Positions 15,723 through 25,527 of a stretch of DNA of 28,194 bases are shown one piece after another; position 1 is the stretch's first letter; every line of letters begins with the position of its first letter. The notes beneath the pieces were generated by a model. It ran no database searches, was not told the origin of the DNA, and worked only from the letters and a program-made list of their open reading frames with translations. Both the position numbers and the translations under genes were made by a program. The DNA lies in NCBI GenBank assembly GCA_023436485.1, contig JAEZIU010000245.1, positions 1 through 28,194 of the forward strand, written 5' to 3'. The stretch comes from Bacillota bacterium (GTDB taxonomy: Bacteria; Bacillota; Clostridia; Acetivibrionales; DSM-1351).

Positions 15723-17387
15723 ATGCAAAAAAGTATAAAAACTCAAATTCCAAAAGTGTTGTACATAACAATGCTGGTTTCGGTTTTAGCTTTAGTTTTA
15801 TTTTTTCCCAAAAACACCTTTGCTTCAACCCCTGATTGGGACAGTGTATTTAAAAATTCAGACTCATGGTTTGGCAGTTCAGAGGGAATTGCACTGGCAG
15901 ACAGTATAGTTCAGTACCAGCTGTCAGACGGAGGCTGGAGGAAGGACATGACAACAAGCAGTAGCGGTTCGTGGGGCAAATCTACAATTGACAATGATAC
16001 CACCACTTCTCAGATAAAGGTTTTAGCAAAGACATACAATCAGACCAAAAACACAAAATATCTGACTGCTTGTCAAAAAGGTATTGATCTTTTAATGAAT
16101 GGGCAGTATTCCAACGGTGGATGGCCCCAAGTATTCAATGATGCAGGAACATACCACGCACACATTACCTACAATGATAATGCTATGATTCACGTTATGA
16201 ACTTATTAACCGATGTATCAAAAAAGTCGGGGGATTATACCTTCATAGACTCCACCAGAGCCTCAAAAGCAAGCAGTGCAATTCAAAAAGGTATCCAATG
16301 CATATTAAACACACAAATAATTGTCAATGGTGTAAAAACCGCATGGTGTCAACAACATGATGAATTCACTCTGAAGCCGGCAAGTGCAAGGGCCTATGAA
16401 TTGCCCTCCAATTGTACCAGCGAGAGTGTAGGTATAGTAAATTACCTAAAAGGAATCAGTAACCCGAGTTCAGAAATAACAAATGCAATCAATTCTGCCG
16501 TTAGCTGGTTTGCACAAGTTAAAATACTGGGGATTAAAGTAGTTGACACAGGAGATGACAGAGTAGTTGTCAGCGATCCTTCAGCACCGCCAATATGGGC
16601 ACGTTTTTATGAAATGGGTACCAATAGGGCGATGTTCGTTGACCGTGACGGCTCAATTCATTATCAAATGTCAGAAATTAGCCAGGAAAGAAGAGATGGT
16701 TATGCTTGGTATGGTGATTGGCCAAAAAACCTTGTTAAAGATATCATTATACCTACACCTGACCCTATTCCCGATGGTCAATATATCAAATCTCTGATTG
16801 TAAACGATACGGATAATGCCGTAGACTGGTCTATTCAGACCAATTTACAGGTGGGAGATACAATATACGGAGACAGAACCTTCAAATTTGTTCAGATTCC
16901 CCAAAGCCTTGCAGGTGCTGAATGGATAAGAACAGCATGCGATTCGAAACTATACACCGCAGATGAAGCCTCCTTTGCTGCAAAATCGGATATAACTGTT
17001 TATGTGGCTCTGGACACAAGAGTTACCAGCATACCTGCCTGGTTCGGCAGTTGGACCAAAACCGACGAATCATTAAGTACAGATAATGCCGTTACATATA
17101 ATATTTATAAAAAGGATTTTACTACCGGTTCAAGCGTGGTACTTGGAACTAACGGGGCATCTTCAAGTGTAGTGAATTACACTGTGATGGTAAAGCCTAA
17201 ATCCATAATTCTCAAAGGGGACGTAAATGGAGATGGAGCAGTAGATGCTTTGGATTTTGCACTTGTAAAGAGGTACTTACTGAATGGAGTAACTGACGGA
17301 ATGAATTTACAGGCAGCAGATATGAATAATGATAATTCAGTAAATGCAATCGATCTGGCACTTATTAGAGGTGATATTTTGTACTGA
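15723..17387 (+). CDS. Cellulosomal PL10 pectate lyase with pectin-cluster accessory module and dockerin
   Basis: A 554-residue secreted lyase that cleaves de-esterified polygalacturonate by beta-elimination. Order: signal peptide (1 to about 36, TFAS), PL10 alpha-helical toroid (about 40-340), an accessory module (350-494) shared with the next two genes, and dockerin (497-554; loops DVNGDGAVDALD and DMNNDNSVNAID). PL10 marks are LSDGGWRKDM, DNDTTTSQI, YSNGGWPQVF, HITYNDNAM, the ARAYELPS block with R223, FYEMGTNRAMFVDRDG and YAWYGDWP. AAGGAGGT at 15708-15715 overlaps the upstream stop. There is no CBM6; the accessory module replaces it. Confidence 0.9.
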   Translation: MQKSIKTQIPKVLYITMLVSVLALVLFFPKNTFASTPDWDSVFKNSDSWFGSSEGIALADSIVQYQLSDGGWRKDMTTSSSGSWGKSTIDNDTTTSQIKVLAKTYNQTKNTKYLTACQKGIDLLMNGQYSNGGWPQVFNDAGTYHAHITYNDNAMIHVMNLLTDVSKKSGDYTFIDSTRASKASSAIQKGIQCILNTQIIVNGVKTAWCQQHDEFTLKPASARAYELPSNCTSESVGIVNYLKGISNPSSEITNAINSAVSWFAQVKILGIKVVDTGDDRVVVSDPSAPPIWARFYEMGTNRAMFVDRDGSIHYQMSEISQERRDGYAWYGDWPKNLVKDIIIPTPDPIPDGQYIKSLIVNDTDNAVDWSIQTNLQVGDTIYGDRTFKFVQIPQSLAGAEWIRTACDSKLYTADEASFAAKSDITVYVALDTRVTSIPAWFGSWTKTDESLSTDNAVTYNIYKKDFTTGSSVVLGTNGASSSVVNYTVMVKPKSIILKGDVNGDGAVDALDFALVKRYLLNGVTDGMNLQAADMNNDNSVNAIDLALIRGDILY

Positions 17388-20300
17388 TACTGATATATAA
17401 GGGAGGGACGACCTATGAAAAGGGAAAGATTTTTTCAGTCAGTTTTGATTCTTATCTTTGTGTTTCAAACAATGGTTGGCTCATTTTTGATGTCAAAAGT
17501 TGGAGCAGTGTCCTATGATATGGTTGTAGCAAAGGATGGAAGCGGTAATTTTACTACGGTACAGGCAGCTATAAATAGCGTACCGTCCAATAGCCAGACC
17601 AGAACAACCATATTTATTAAAAATGGTACATATAAAGAAAAAATCAACATTTCGTCATCTAAAATTAATATTTCGTTGATTGGAGAAAGCAAAGCTGGCA
17701 CAATTTTAACCTACAATGATGCAGCCAGCACCAAAACATCCTCCGGAGGAACATTAGGTACAACGGGAAGTGCCAGTGTTACCATTGCAGGAGCAGGTTT
17801 TCAGGCCGAGAACATAACTTTTGAAAATTCATATGATGAGGCTGCCTACGGCAGCAGTCAGGCTGTTGCTGTTCTTGCTAAGGCGGACAAGATGATATTC
17901 AGAGGATGTTCTTTCAAAGGAAATCAGGATACCCTGTATGCAAACGGTGATGGTTGCAGGCAGTATTATTATAACTGTTATATTGAGGGGGATGTAGATT
18001 TCATATTTGGCTCGGCTAATGCGGTATTTGACAGCTGTGAAATTTTTTCTCTCAACAGAAGCGGAGGATGTGTTACGGCACCCAGCACAAAGGCAATTCA
18101 AAAGGGATATCTGATATACAAGTGTAAACTGACAAGTAGCTCAAGTCCAAAATCAATTTATCTGGGAAGACCTTGGATTCCAAGTTCCGATACTACTCAA
18201 ACAACCCCGAAGGTATTATATCGGGAATGTGAATTAGGCTCACATATTGCTGATGCAGGATGGACTGTTATGTCGGGCAACAATCCTGCAAACTTTGAAA
18301 TGTGGGAGTATCAGAATACAGGTGCAGGTGCAAATGCATACAGAAAGCAGCTACCGTCATCAAAAGCTGCCGATTACACAATAGAGAAATTTCTTTCAGG
18401 TTCGGACGGTTGGAATCCCAATATAAACGAAAATATCCCTGTAACCCTTCCAGATGGTCAATACATAAAGTCACTGATTGTAAACGATACCATAAATGCT
18501 GCAAACTGGTCTATTCAGTCAAATTTACAGGTGGGAGACCTAATATACGGTGACAGGACATATAAATTCACACAGATTCCACAAAGTCTTATGGGTTGTG
18601 AATGGATAAGGACGGCATGTGATTCCAAAATGTATTCGGCAGATGAAGCCTCCTTTATAGCAAAATCAGATATAACTGTTTATGTTGGCGTGGATACCAG
18701 AGTAACAAGTACTCTTGATTGGCTAAGCAGCTGGACTGCAACCGGGGAAACCTTGGTGAGCGATAATAGTTCAGTAGCCTACAACCTGTACAAAAAGGAT
18801 TTCCCAGCAAATTCACTTGTGACACTGGGAACTAACGGAGCATCCTCAAGCACCGTAAATTATGTTGTTATTGTAAAGTCAAAGACAACTGGTGTTCTTT
18901 CAGGTGATTTAAATGAGGATGGAACAGTAAGCGCCTTGGATTTTGCATTACTGAGGAAGTACATATTGACAGGGATAGCTGATGGTGTAAATTTAACAGC
19001 TGCAGATGTGAATAACGACGGAAATGTAAATGCTTTGGATTATGCACTGTTAAAAAGTTATTTATTAAGTGGCAATTAAACAAAAATAAATTAATAAGGA
19101 GGGGGCAAATGTGTTAAGAAAGGTATTTCTGGGTTTTCTAATTAGCGTAATGTTGGTAACTTGTTGTAGTTTTCAACAAGCAACATTGGCTGCAACACCA
19201 CGCCAAATGGAAAATTTGGACAGGGGTGTAGTAGCAGTTAAAGTCAGCACCGGTGTTTTTGTAAGTTGGCGGGTGTTGGGAACCGAAACAGCTGATGTAA
19301 CCTATAATCTTTACAGGGATTCAGTAAAGGTGACCAACATATCCGGGGCAAGCAACTATATTGACAAGTCGGGGACTGCAACCTCAAAGTACTCTGTAAG
19401 TGCCGTAGTAAACGGCTACGAACAGCCAATGTCGCCATCAGTAAGTGTTTGGGGCAGTAACTACTTGCAGATTCCTCTACAGATTCCCGAGGGAGGAACC
19501 ACACCTGACGGAGTAGCTTATACATACAGTGCCAATGACTGCAGTGTTGGTGACCTTGATGGTGACGGACAATATGAAATTGTTTTGAAATGGGATCCGT
19601 CAAATGCCAAGGATAACTCCCAAAGCGGTTATACCGGGAATGTATTCATTGATGCCTATAAACTGAACGGTAAACGTCTATGGAGGGTTGACCTGGGGAA
19701 AAATATCCGCGCAGGTGCTCATTATACACAATTCATGGTATACGATCTCAATGGCGACGGTAAAGCTGAAATGGCATGTAAAACGTCAGACGGCACAAAA
19801 GATGGTATCGGAAATGTTATAGGCAACGCCGGTGCAGACTATCGTAATTCATCAGGATATGTACTTACAGGTTCTGAATACCTTACCATATTTGACGGAA
19901 CCACAGGTAAGGCACTTTACACTGGAAACTATGAACCCGGCAGAGGTACTGTTTCCAGTTGGGGAGATTCATATGGCAATCGTGTAGACCGTTTTCTGGC
20001 GTGTATTGCATATCTGGATGGTGTGCACCCCAGTCTTGTTATGTGCCGGGGATATTATACAAGAGCAGTATTAGTTGCCTACGACTGGAATGGCTCTACA
20101 TTAACCAAACGTTGGACTTTTGACAGTAATAGCAGCGGTAATTCCGGTTATGCCGGACAAGGTAACCACAATCTTTGTGTAGCTGATGTGGATGATGATG
20201 GAAAGGACGAGATTGTCTATGGTTCCTGTACCATTGATGATTCAGGAAATGGACTGTATACTACAAAATTAGGGCACGGGGATTCAATGCATCTGGGTGA

Positions 20301-21576
20301 TCTTAATCCAAACAGGCCCGGCCTTGAGGTCTGGTCCTGCCATGAGGACGCAGCAGGTAATGGGGGAGTAGGTGCTTCCTTCCGTGATGCTAAGACAGGA
20401 AGTGTCATATTTAAGTTTGGGGCATCCGACGATGTTGGAAGGGCGTGTTCGGCAGATTTAACCGCACAATATCCCGGTGAAGAGGTATGGGCTGCAGGTT
20501 CACCGTTGTACAGTTGTACCGGACAGAATATTGGTTCTGCACCTTCCCAGAAGAATTTTGCAATATGGTGGGACGGTGACGAACTTCGTGAGCTGCTAGA
20601 CGGTACAAGCATAACTAAATACGGTGGAGGAACATTGCTTTCAGCCACAGGTTGTGCTTCCAATAACGGAACAAAATCAACTCCCTGCCTTCAGGCTGAC
20701 ATTCTGGGAGACTGGAGGGAAGAGGCTGTGTGGAGAACCTCCGATAATAAATATTTAAATATTTATACAACCACAGATTTGACTAGCAGACGTATTTATA
20801 CCTTAATGCACGATTCAGTATACAGACTGGGAATAGCCTGGCAGAACGTAGCATATAACCAGCCTCCACATACAGGTTTTTTCCTGGGAAGTGGCATGGC
20901 AACACCTCCGCAGCCTTCTATATATTTAGCAGGAGGTAATCCGATAACAGTTGATGGTAAACTGATAAAGGCGTTAACAGTAAATGATACCGAAAATTCC
21001 GGTGACTGGTCAATCCAACCCAATCTGCAGGTTGGCGACGTAGTATACGGTGACAGGACATATAAATTCACACAGGTTCCACAGGAGCTTGCGGGTTCCG
21101 AATGGATACGGACGGCATGTGATTCAAAAATATATTCCACGGATGAAGCTTCCTTTACAGCAAAATCAGATATAACGGTTTATGTCGGCTTGGATACGAG
21201 AGCCACAAGTATTCCCGACTGGCTAAACGGATGGACTGCAACTGGGGAAACCTTGGTAAGCGATAATAATTCTGTTGGATACAATCTCTATAAAAAGGAT
21301 TATGCAGCAAATTCCCCTGTAACCCTTGGAACAAACGGTGCCTCGGCAAGCATAGTAAATTATGTTGTTATTGTAAAGCCACAGACATCTGATTTTCTTT
21401 TAGGTGATGCTAATGGCGATGGGGAGGTAAATGCCCTTGATTATGCTACATTAAAAGCATATCTACTTGGAAAGGTGAGTCTTTCACAGGAAGCCATGAA
21501 AACGGTAGATTTTAATAATGATAATACAATAGATGCTATTGATTTGGCGTTGTTCAGAAAGAATTTGTTAGGCGGA
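16770..21576 (+). repeat. Three copies of an accessory module plus dockerin in the pectin enzymes
   Basis: Copies lie at about 16770-17382, 18450-19076 and 20950-21576. The module spans about 140 residues with conserved blocks DG-YIKSL-VNDT, WSIQ-NLQVGD-IYGDRT-KF, GSEWIRTACDSK-type, SDITVYV-LDTR, and LGTNGAS-S-VNY. It is all-beta in appearance and has one conserved Cys. It takes the place that CBM6 has in the hemicellulases, so it is probably a pectin- or wall-binding module. I do not assign it to a CBM family. Confidence 0.85.
17415..19079 (+). CDS. Cellulosomal CE8 pectin methylesterase with accessory module and dockerin
   Basis: A 554-residue secreted esterase that removes methyl groups from homogalacturonan, preparing it for the pectate lyase encoded just upstream. 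Order: signal peptide (1 to about 32, VGAVSY), CE8 right-handed parallel beta-helix (about 35-335), shared accessory module (346-490) and dockerin (495-554; loops DLNEDGTVSALD and DVNNDGNVNALD). The CE8 active site is complete: GNQDTLY with acid/base D172, GDVDFIFG with nucleophile D195, and LGRPW with R252. The opening AKDGSGNFTTVQAAI is the usual family start. Gap to PL10 is 27 bases, with a GGGAGG ribosome site. The first dockerin loop has Ser-Ala-Leu rather than Asp-Ala-Leu before the last Asp. Confidence 0.93.
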   Translation: MKRERFFQSVLILIFVFQTMVGSFLMSKVGAVSYDMVVAKDGSGNFTTVQAAINSVPSNSQTRTTIFIKNGTYKEKINISSSKINISLIGESKAGTILTYNDAASTKTSSGGTLGTTGSASVTIAGAGFQAENITFENSYDEAAYGSSQAVAVLAKADKMIFRGCSFKGNQDTLYANGDGCRQYYYNCYIEGDVDFIFGSANAVFDSCEIFSLNRSGGCVTAPSTKAIQKGYLIYKCKLTSSSSPKSIYLGRPWIPSSDTTQTTPKVLYRECELGSHIADAGWTVMSGNNPANFEMWEYQNTGAGANAYRKQLPSSKAADYTIEKFLSGSDGWNPNINENIPVTLPDGQYIKSLIVNDTINAANWSIQSNLQVGDLIYGDRTYKFTQIPQSLMGCEWIRTACDSKMYSADEASFIAKSDITVYVGVDTRVTSTLDWLSSWTATGETLVSDNSSVAYNLYKKDFPANSLVTLGTNGASSSTVNYVVIVKSKTTGVLSGDLNEDGTVSALDFALLRKYILTGIADGVNLTAADVNNDGNVNALDYALLKSYLLSGN

Positions 21577-21600
21577 CCTATATACACTATAAGTCAGTAA
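19111..21600 (+). CDS. Cellulosomal PL11 rhamnogalacturonan lyase (YesW-like) with accessory module and dockerin
   Basis: An 829-residue secreted lyase with GTG start behind AAGGAGGGGG. It cleaves the rhamnogalacturonan I backbone. Order: signal peptide (1 to about 28, TLAAT), Ig/FnIII-like N-terminal domain (about 30-115), eight-bladed beta-propeller of PL11 (about 115-605) with many calcium-type loops (GDLDGDGQYE, DLNGDGKAEM, DVDDDGKDEI) and the GAHYTQFM and QNVAYNQPPHTGFF blocks typical of YesW, shared accessory module (614-758) and dockerin (764-829; loops DANGDGEVNALD and DFNNDNTIDAID). The inter-loop linker is longer than in the CBM6-type dockerins. CC at 18-19 in the signal region does not make a good lipobox. 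It is the last gene of the enzyme run; a strong terminator follows. Confidence 0.92.
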   Translation: MLRKVFLGFLISVMLVTCCSFQQATLAATPRQMENLDRGVVAVKVSTGVFVSWRVLGTETADVTYNLYRDSVKVTNISGASNYIDKSGTATSKYSVSAVVNGYEQPMSPSVSVWGSNYLQIPLQIPEGGTTPDGVAYTYSANDCSVGDLDGDGQYEIVLKWDPSNAKDNSQSGYTGNVFIDAYKLNGKRLWRVDLGKNIRAGAHYTQFMVYDLNGDGKAEMACKTSDGTKDGIGNVIGNAGADYRNSSGYVLTGSEYLTIFDGTTGKALYTGNYEPGRGTVSSWGDSYGNRVDRFLACIAYLDGVHPSLVMCRGYYTRAVLVAYDWNGSTLTKRWTFDSNSSGNSGYAGQGNHNLCVADVDDDGKDEIVYGSCTIDDSGNGLYTTKLGHGDSMHLGDLNPNRPGLEVWSCHEDAAGNGGVGASFRDAKTGSVIFKFGASDDVGRACSADLTAQYPGEEVWAAGSPLYSCTGQNIGSAPSQKNFAIWWDGDELRELLDGTSITKYGGGTLLSATGCASNNGTKSTPCLQADILGDWREEAVWRTSDNKYLNIYTTTDLTSRRIYTLMHDSVYRLGIAWQNVAYNQPPHTGFFLGSGMATPPQPSIYLAGGNPITVDGKLIKALTVNDTENSGDWSIQPNLQVGDVVYGDRTYKFTQVPQELAGSEWIRTACDSKIYSTDEASFTAKSDITVYVGLDTRATSIPDWLNGWTATGETLVSDNNSVGYNLYKKDYAANSPVTLGTNGASASIVNYVVIVKPQTSDFLLGDANGDGEVNALDYATLKAYLLGKVSLSQEAMKTVDFNNDNTIDAIDLALFRKNLLGGPIYTISQ

Positions 21601-21625
21601 ATAACTATTTAATAATAAACCAAAT

Positions 21626-21658
21626 AAAGAGCCAGGAAGAAAATCTTCCTGGCTCTTT
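21626..21658 (+). terminator. Terminator after the pectin enzyme genes
   Basis: AAAGAGCCAGGAAGA (21626-21640) and TCTTCCTGGCTCTTT (21644-21658) form a perfect 15-bp stem with a 3-base loop, 26 bases after the PL11 stop. The right arm ends in TTT and AT-rich sequence follows. It most probably ends the enzyme transcript. Confidence 0.88.
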
Positions 21659-21709
21659 GTATATATTTAACACTTGGTAAGTGGTGCTAAATACCGTTGC
21701 ATTCAAATA

Positions 21710-21738
21710 TTTACATCACAGTTTTTATTTGCTATATT
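21710..21738 (+). promoter_or_regulatory. Probable sigma-A promoter for the ABC transporter genes
   Basis: TTTACA (21710-21715) and TATATT (21733-21738) are 17 bases apart, in AT-rich DNA downstream of the terminator and about 87 bases before the TTG start. A TATTAT at 21735-21740 is an alternative -10. Confidence 0.45.
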
Positions 21739-21824
21739 ATATTTTATATGCCTTGGGTTGTTTTTACCACTTTATATTAGACTTTTGTAATAGTTGTTTA
21801 TTAATTCTTGTTAGGGGGATTTGT

Positions 21825-23660
21825 TTGGAAAAGAAACCAAAAGAGGTGTCAAATTTAGCTTCAATAAAGAATAACATCTTTGCGTTGAAAATAGCATGGA
21901 GTATTACTAAAAGCAATGTAATCCATGCATTGATATTAAATATCTTAGGATATTTTGAATGGGTGTTTTTCAGCACAATTTTTATGAGGTACATAATCAA
22001 TGCATTTGAAAAGAAAATGAGTTTTAACAGCATATTGGTATTTATCTTAATTTGCGGAGCGGTATTTGCATTAATAGGATTATACAGGAGCTATGTAAAC
22101 AACGTTGCTTTTCCCTTAAATAGCACTAAAACATACGAAGGTCTGTATCTGAGATTGTATCAGAAGGCTAGAAATGTTGAATTGAGCTGCTTTGAAGATG
22201 CAGAATTCTATAATAAATACACTATGGCAATTGACGGGGCCGGAGACAAAATTGCAAGCGTAGTAAAAAACGTATGGGGCATATTAGTAGGTATACTTGC
22301 AACTATAATCGTATTTTTTTCTATGTATGACATAGACAAGTTAGCTGTGCTATTTGTAATTTTCCCAATAATAGGAAACTTTATTTTTGGCGGCATTTTG
22401 AACAAACTGGAGTTGAAAAGATACAGGGAAGGCATACCCAGTGAGAGAGTTTTCCAATATGTAAACCGGGTTATGTACCTGGCTGAATATGCAAAAGAAA
22501 TGCGACTATCCAATGTTTACAGCCTGATAAAGGAAAAATATAACGAAGCTATAAAAAAGACTATCAGTATAGCAGATAAATATGCATCTAAAACAATAAT
22601 AATGGAAGTACTGAAAGTTGTATTTACATTTTCCATAATTTTTGAGGGTGTCCTTCTTTACGGTACTTATAGAGCAATTGTGGTAAAGAGTATTTCTCTT
22701 TCGGAACTTGCAGTGCTTTCAAGTACCATGGTGTCTGCCACCTGGATTTTAATCGGGTTGTTTAACAATATAGTGGAGGCTATGAAGAACGGACTATTCG
22801 TAAATTACCTCCGTACCTTTATTGAATACAAGGAAGTTATTCCTGAAGACTGGGACGGTGATATGCCTGAGTCTGTTATTTCATCTATTGAATTCCGCAA
22901 TGTCAGCTTTTCTTACAAAGACGGCAAATATGCGTTGAAAAATCTTAACTTTAGGATATCAGGAAATAATGTTGTAGCTGTTGTTGGACATAACGGAGCA
23001 GGAAAATCAACTATCATTAAGCTGTTGTTCCGCCTTTATGATCCTACCTCCGGAGAAATTCTTGTAAACGGTCGAAACATAAAAGAGTATAATCTCAGGG
23101 CTTACCGGCAATTGTTTGCTGCGGCTTTTCAGGACTACAAGGTACTTGCTCTCTCTGTAAAAGATAATGTTTTGATGGGGCATAAAGTTGAAAATGAGGA
23201 TGAAGCAGTTATAGAAGCTTTAAAGAAAGCCGGTGTCTATGAAAAGGTTGAGACTTTGCCAAAAGGGATAAATACCATTCTGACCAAGGAATTTGATGAG
23301 GACGGAGCGGTGCTTTCAGGAGGCCAGTATCAGAAGATAGTGGTTGCAAGAGCCTTTGTTCAAAATACTCCCATTAAGGTTTTTGATGAACCTTCATCAG
23401 CTCTGGACCCAATTGCCGAATATGATCTGTATAAAAGTATTATGCGTGAGAGTAAAGACAAGACCATGATATTTATCTCACATCGACTTTCATCAGTACG
23501 AAATGCAGACAGGGTATTTATGTTTGAACATGGAGAACTTATTGAACAGGGTACTCATGAAGAATTAATGAAACTGAACGGTTCCTATGCTGATATGTAT
23601 ACAAAACAGGCTATGAACTATCTGGCAATGGATAAAATAGAAGAGGGGGTTGCACTATGA
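21825..23660 (+). CDS. ABC exporter half-transporter, subunit A
   Basis: The frame is open back to a GTG at 21681, but the promoter-like sequence lies within that stretch and AGGGGG (21813-21818) stands 6 bases before TTG 21825, so TTG is preferred (611 residues). An N-terminal membrane domain of about six helices (about 20-320) is fused to a nucleotide-binding domain (about 350-600). ATPase motifs are intact: Walker A GHNGAGKST (388-396), signature LSGGQ (497-501), Walker B ending D521-E522 and H-loop H553. The Q-loop region reads FQDYKVLA, a form frequent in peptide and drug exporters. The gene overlaps the next by 4 bases (ATGA), so the two products probably form a heterodimer. Substrate unknown; the nearby BtrH-like gene makes a peptide or specialised metabolite possible. 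Confidence 0.85.
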   Translation: MEKKPKEVSNLASIKNNIFALKIAWSITKSNVIHALILNILGYFEWVFFSTIFMRYIINAFEKKMSFNSILVFILICGAVFALIGLYRSYVNNVAFPLNSTKTYEGLYLRLYQKARNVELSCFEDAEFYNKYTMAIDGAGDKIASVVKNVWGILVGILATIIVFFSMYDIDKLAVLFVIFPIIGNFIFGGILNKLELKRYREGIPSERVFQYVNRVMYLAEYAKEMRLSNVYSLIKEKYNEAIKKTISIADKYASKTIIMEVLKVVFTFSIIFEGVLLYGTYRAIVVKSISLSELAVLSSTMVSATWILIGLFNNIVEAMKNGLFVNYLRTFIEYKEVIPEDWDGDMPESVISSIEFRNVSFSYKDGKYALKNLNFRISGNNVVAVVGHNGAGKSTIIKLLFRLYDPTSGEILVNGRNIKEYNLRAYRQLFAAAFQDYKVLALSVKDNVLMGHKVENEDEAVIEALKKAGVYEKVETLPKGINTILTKEFDEDGAVLSGGQYQKIVVARAFVQNTPIKVFDEPSSALDPIAEYDLYKSIMRESKDKTMIFISHRLSSVRNADRVFMFEHGELIEQGTHEELMKLNGSYADMYTKQAMNYLAMDKIEEGVAL

Positions 23661-25471
23661 GCGATATGAATAAGAAACAGCCCTTTAAACAGGTCTTGGA
23701 CAATAATTTGTTCATATTGAAAATCTGTTTTTCAGCTTCACCATTATATATTTTGGCATTTATATTTGACATATTAAGAAACCAGATTCTAATTTTTCTT
23801 GAGCATACCTATGGTATCGGATATGTACTTGAATCAGTGGAATTTGGACGGCCCTTTTATAAAGTAGCAGTATTTATAGTAATCCTGTTTGTATTAATAG
23901 GCTTGGGTATGGTATATGGTGCCTTTGTAAATCAGTGGATATCAAAAAAGGCATTGCCAAAGATGAAACAAAAGTTTAAGTTTATGCTTTATGAAAAGGC
24001 ACAGGAGCTGGATTTGGAATGCTACGATAACCCTGAATACTATAATGAGTTTGTTCTGGCTGTTTCCGAAGCAGATAATCAAGTAGAAAGACTCTTGGAG
24101 TTTCTCAACAAGATATTTACAGGGCTTACTGTGTTTGTTACTACAGGAACGTATTTTCTTGTAAAAGACTGGTTTTCCATAACATTCGTTCTGGCTTCCT
24201 TTATATTGTCCTTTGTGCTTATGCAGATTTTCAACAAGATTAATTTTAATATACGTCTGCAAAAAAATCCTGAGGAACGAAAAAGAGCTTATGTTAATCG
24301 TGTCTTCTACTTGAATGATTATGCCAAGGAGCTCAGGCTGAACCCGGATGTGTCCGGCAAACTTTTTGGTAAGTTTAAAGAAGCAAACAAGGCTATCTAC
24401 AACATTGACAAGGCAAACGCCAAAAAGAAATTTGTTATAAGTTTCCTTAGAGACTATGTATCCAATGACTTTATCAGTGATGTACTTTACATAACTTATC
24501 TGGTATATAAGGCCACTGTTTTACATGTAATTTCCTACAGTAGTGTTGTTATTTTATTTAACTCTTTCAGCAGACTGAAACAGAGCCTCAGGACTATAAC
24601 GGAAATTTATCCTTATGCCAGTGAAACAAGCTTATACATTGATAAAATCCGAAATTTCTTGAATTATGAGCCTAAAATCGTAAGCCGCAAAAAGCTTGAT
24701 GTGCCTAAGACACCAAAAACCTTTAATATGGATAACGTATCTTTCGCATATAAAGAGGGAGAAAAAAGAGTAATAAATAATATAAATATGACTATTAAGC
24801 CATATGAAAAAATAGCACTTGTAGGCTACAACGGTGCCGGAAAAACAACTTTGATAAAGTTGCTCATGCGTCTATACGACGTACAGGAAGGTGCAATTTC
24901 TCTGGATGACATTAATATTAAGGAATATGACGTAGAACAGTACCATGACCATGTGGGAACGGTTTTTCAGGATTACATGCTATATGCTGCTACAGTCAAG
25001 GAAAATGTATTGATGGATAAAGCTGATGGAGTTCCGGAAAAGCCTGTAATGACCGCACTGGAGCAAAGCGGCTTTGCACAACGGCTTACAAGCTTTAAGA
25101 ATGGGCTTAATACTCCACTTACGGCAGAATTTGAGGAGGATGGAGTGAATCTGTCCGGCGGGGAATCACAAAAAATTGCAATATCCAGAGCTTTTTACAA
25201 AGATTCCAGCCTGATAATACTGGATGAGCCCTCTTCTGCACTTGACCCTATAGCAGAATACCAGCTGAACCAATCAATGCTGGAGGCTGCTGCAAATAAA
25301 ACAGTGGTGTTTATCTCTCACAGGCTTTCGACTACAAGACTTGCAGATAAAATATTTATGCTTGAAAATGGAAGGATTATTGAACAGGGGAGCCACGACG
25401 AATTGCTCCGGCTCAACGGAAAGTATGCAGAGATGTGGCGTGTACAGGCAGGACAATATATACAGGTGTAG
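23657..25471 (+). CDS. ABC exporter half-transporter, subunit B
   Basis: A 604-residue membrane-NBD fusion whose ATG overlaps the stop of the preceding gene (ATGA), showing translational coupling. A membrane domain (about 20-325) comes before the NBD (about 355-600). Motifs: Walker A GYNGAGKTT (390-398), signature LSGGE (499-503), Walker B with D523-E524 and H-loop H555; the Q-loop region reads FQDYMLYA. Both subunits appear able to hydrolyse ATP. The two proteins are paralogues with matching segments such as YVNRVFYLNDYAKELRL and YVNRVMYLAEYAKEMRL. An export role is expected from the fused arrangement; the cargo cannot be told from sequence. Confidence 0.85.
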   Translation: MSDMNKKQPFKQVLDNNLFILKICFSASPLYILAFIFDILRNQILIFLEHTYGIGYVLESVEFGRPFYKVAVFIVILFVLIGLGMVYGAFVNQWISKKALPKMKQKFKFMLYEKAQELDLECYDNPEYYNEFVLAVSEADNQVERLLEFLNKIFTGLTVFVTTGTYFLVKDWFSITFVLASFILSFVLMQIFNKINFNIRLQKNPEERKRAYVNRVFYLNDYAKELRLNPDVSGKLFGKFKEANKAIYNIDKANAKKKFVISFLRDYVSNDFISDVLYITYLVYKATVLHVISYSSVVILFNSFSRLKQSLRTITEIYPYASETSLYIDKIRNFLNYEPKIVSRKKLDVPKTPKTFNMDNVSFAYKEGEKRVINNINMTIKPYEKIALVGYNGAGKTTLIKLLMRLYDVQEGAISLDDINIKEYDVEQYHDHVGTVFQDYMLYAATVKENVLMDKADGVPEKPVMTALEQSGFAQRLTSFKNGLNTPLTAEFEEDGVNLSGGESQKIAISRAFYKDSSLIILDEPSSALDPIAEYQLNQSMLEAAANKTVVFISHRLSTTRLADKIFMLENGRIIEQGSHDELLRLNGKYAEMWRVQAGQYIQV

Positions 25472-25527
25472 TTGAATGGGGGATGTCCTACAAACGGATT
25501 TCCAGATACTATTGAAATAAGCATTAA

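Noticed and set aside
66..21576. Tandem repeat or CRISPR-like reading of the repeated sequences
   Set aside because: The repeats are long, in frame, separated by kilobases and encode CBM6, accessory and dockerin domains; there are no short direct repeats with spacers.
21681..21824. N-terminal extension of the first ABC protein to a GTG at 21681
   Set aside because: The stretch contains the likely promoter, lacks a ribosome site and does not resemble an ABC N-terminus; TTG 21825 has AGGGGG at good spacing.
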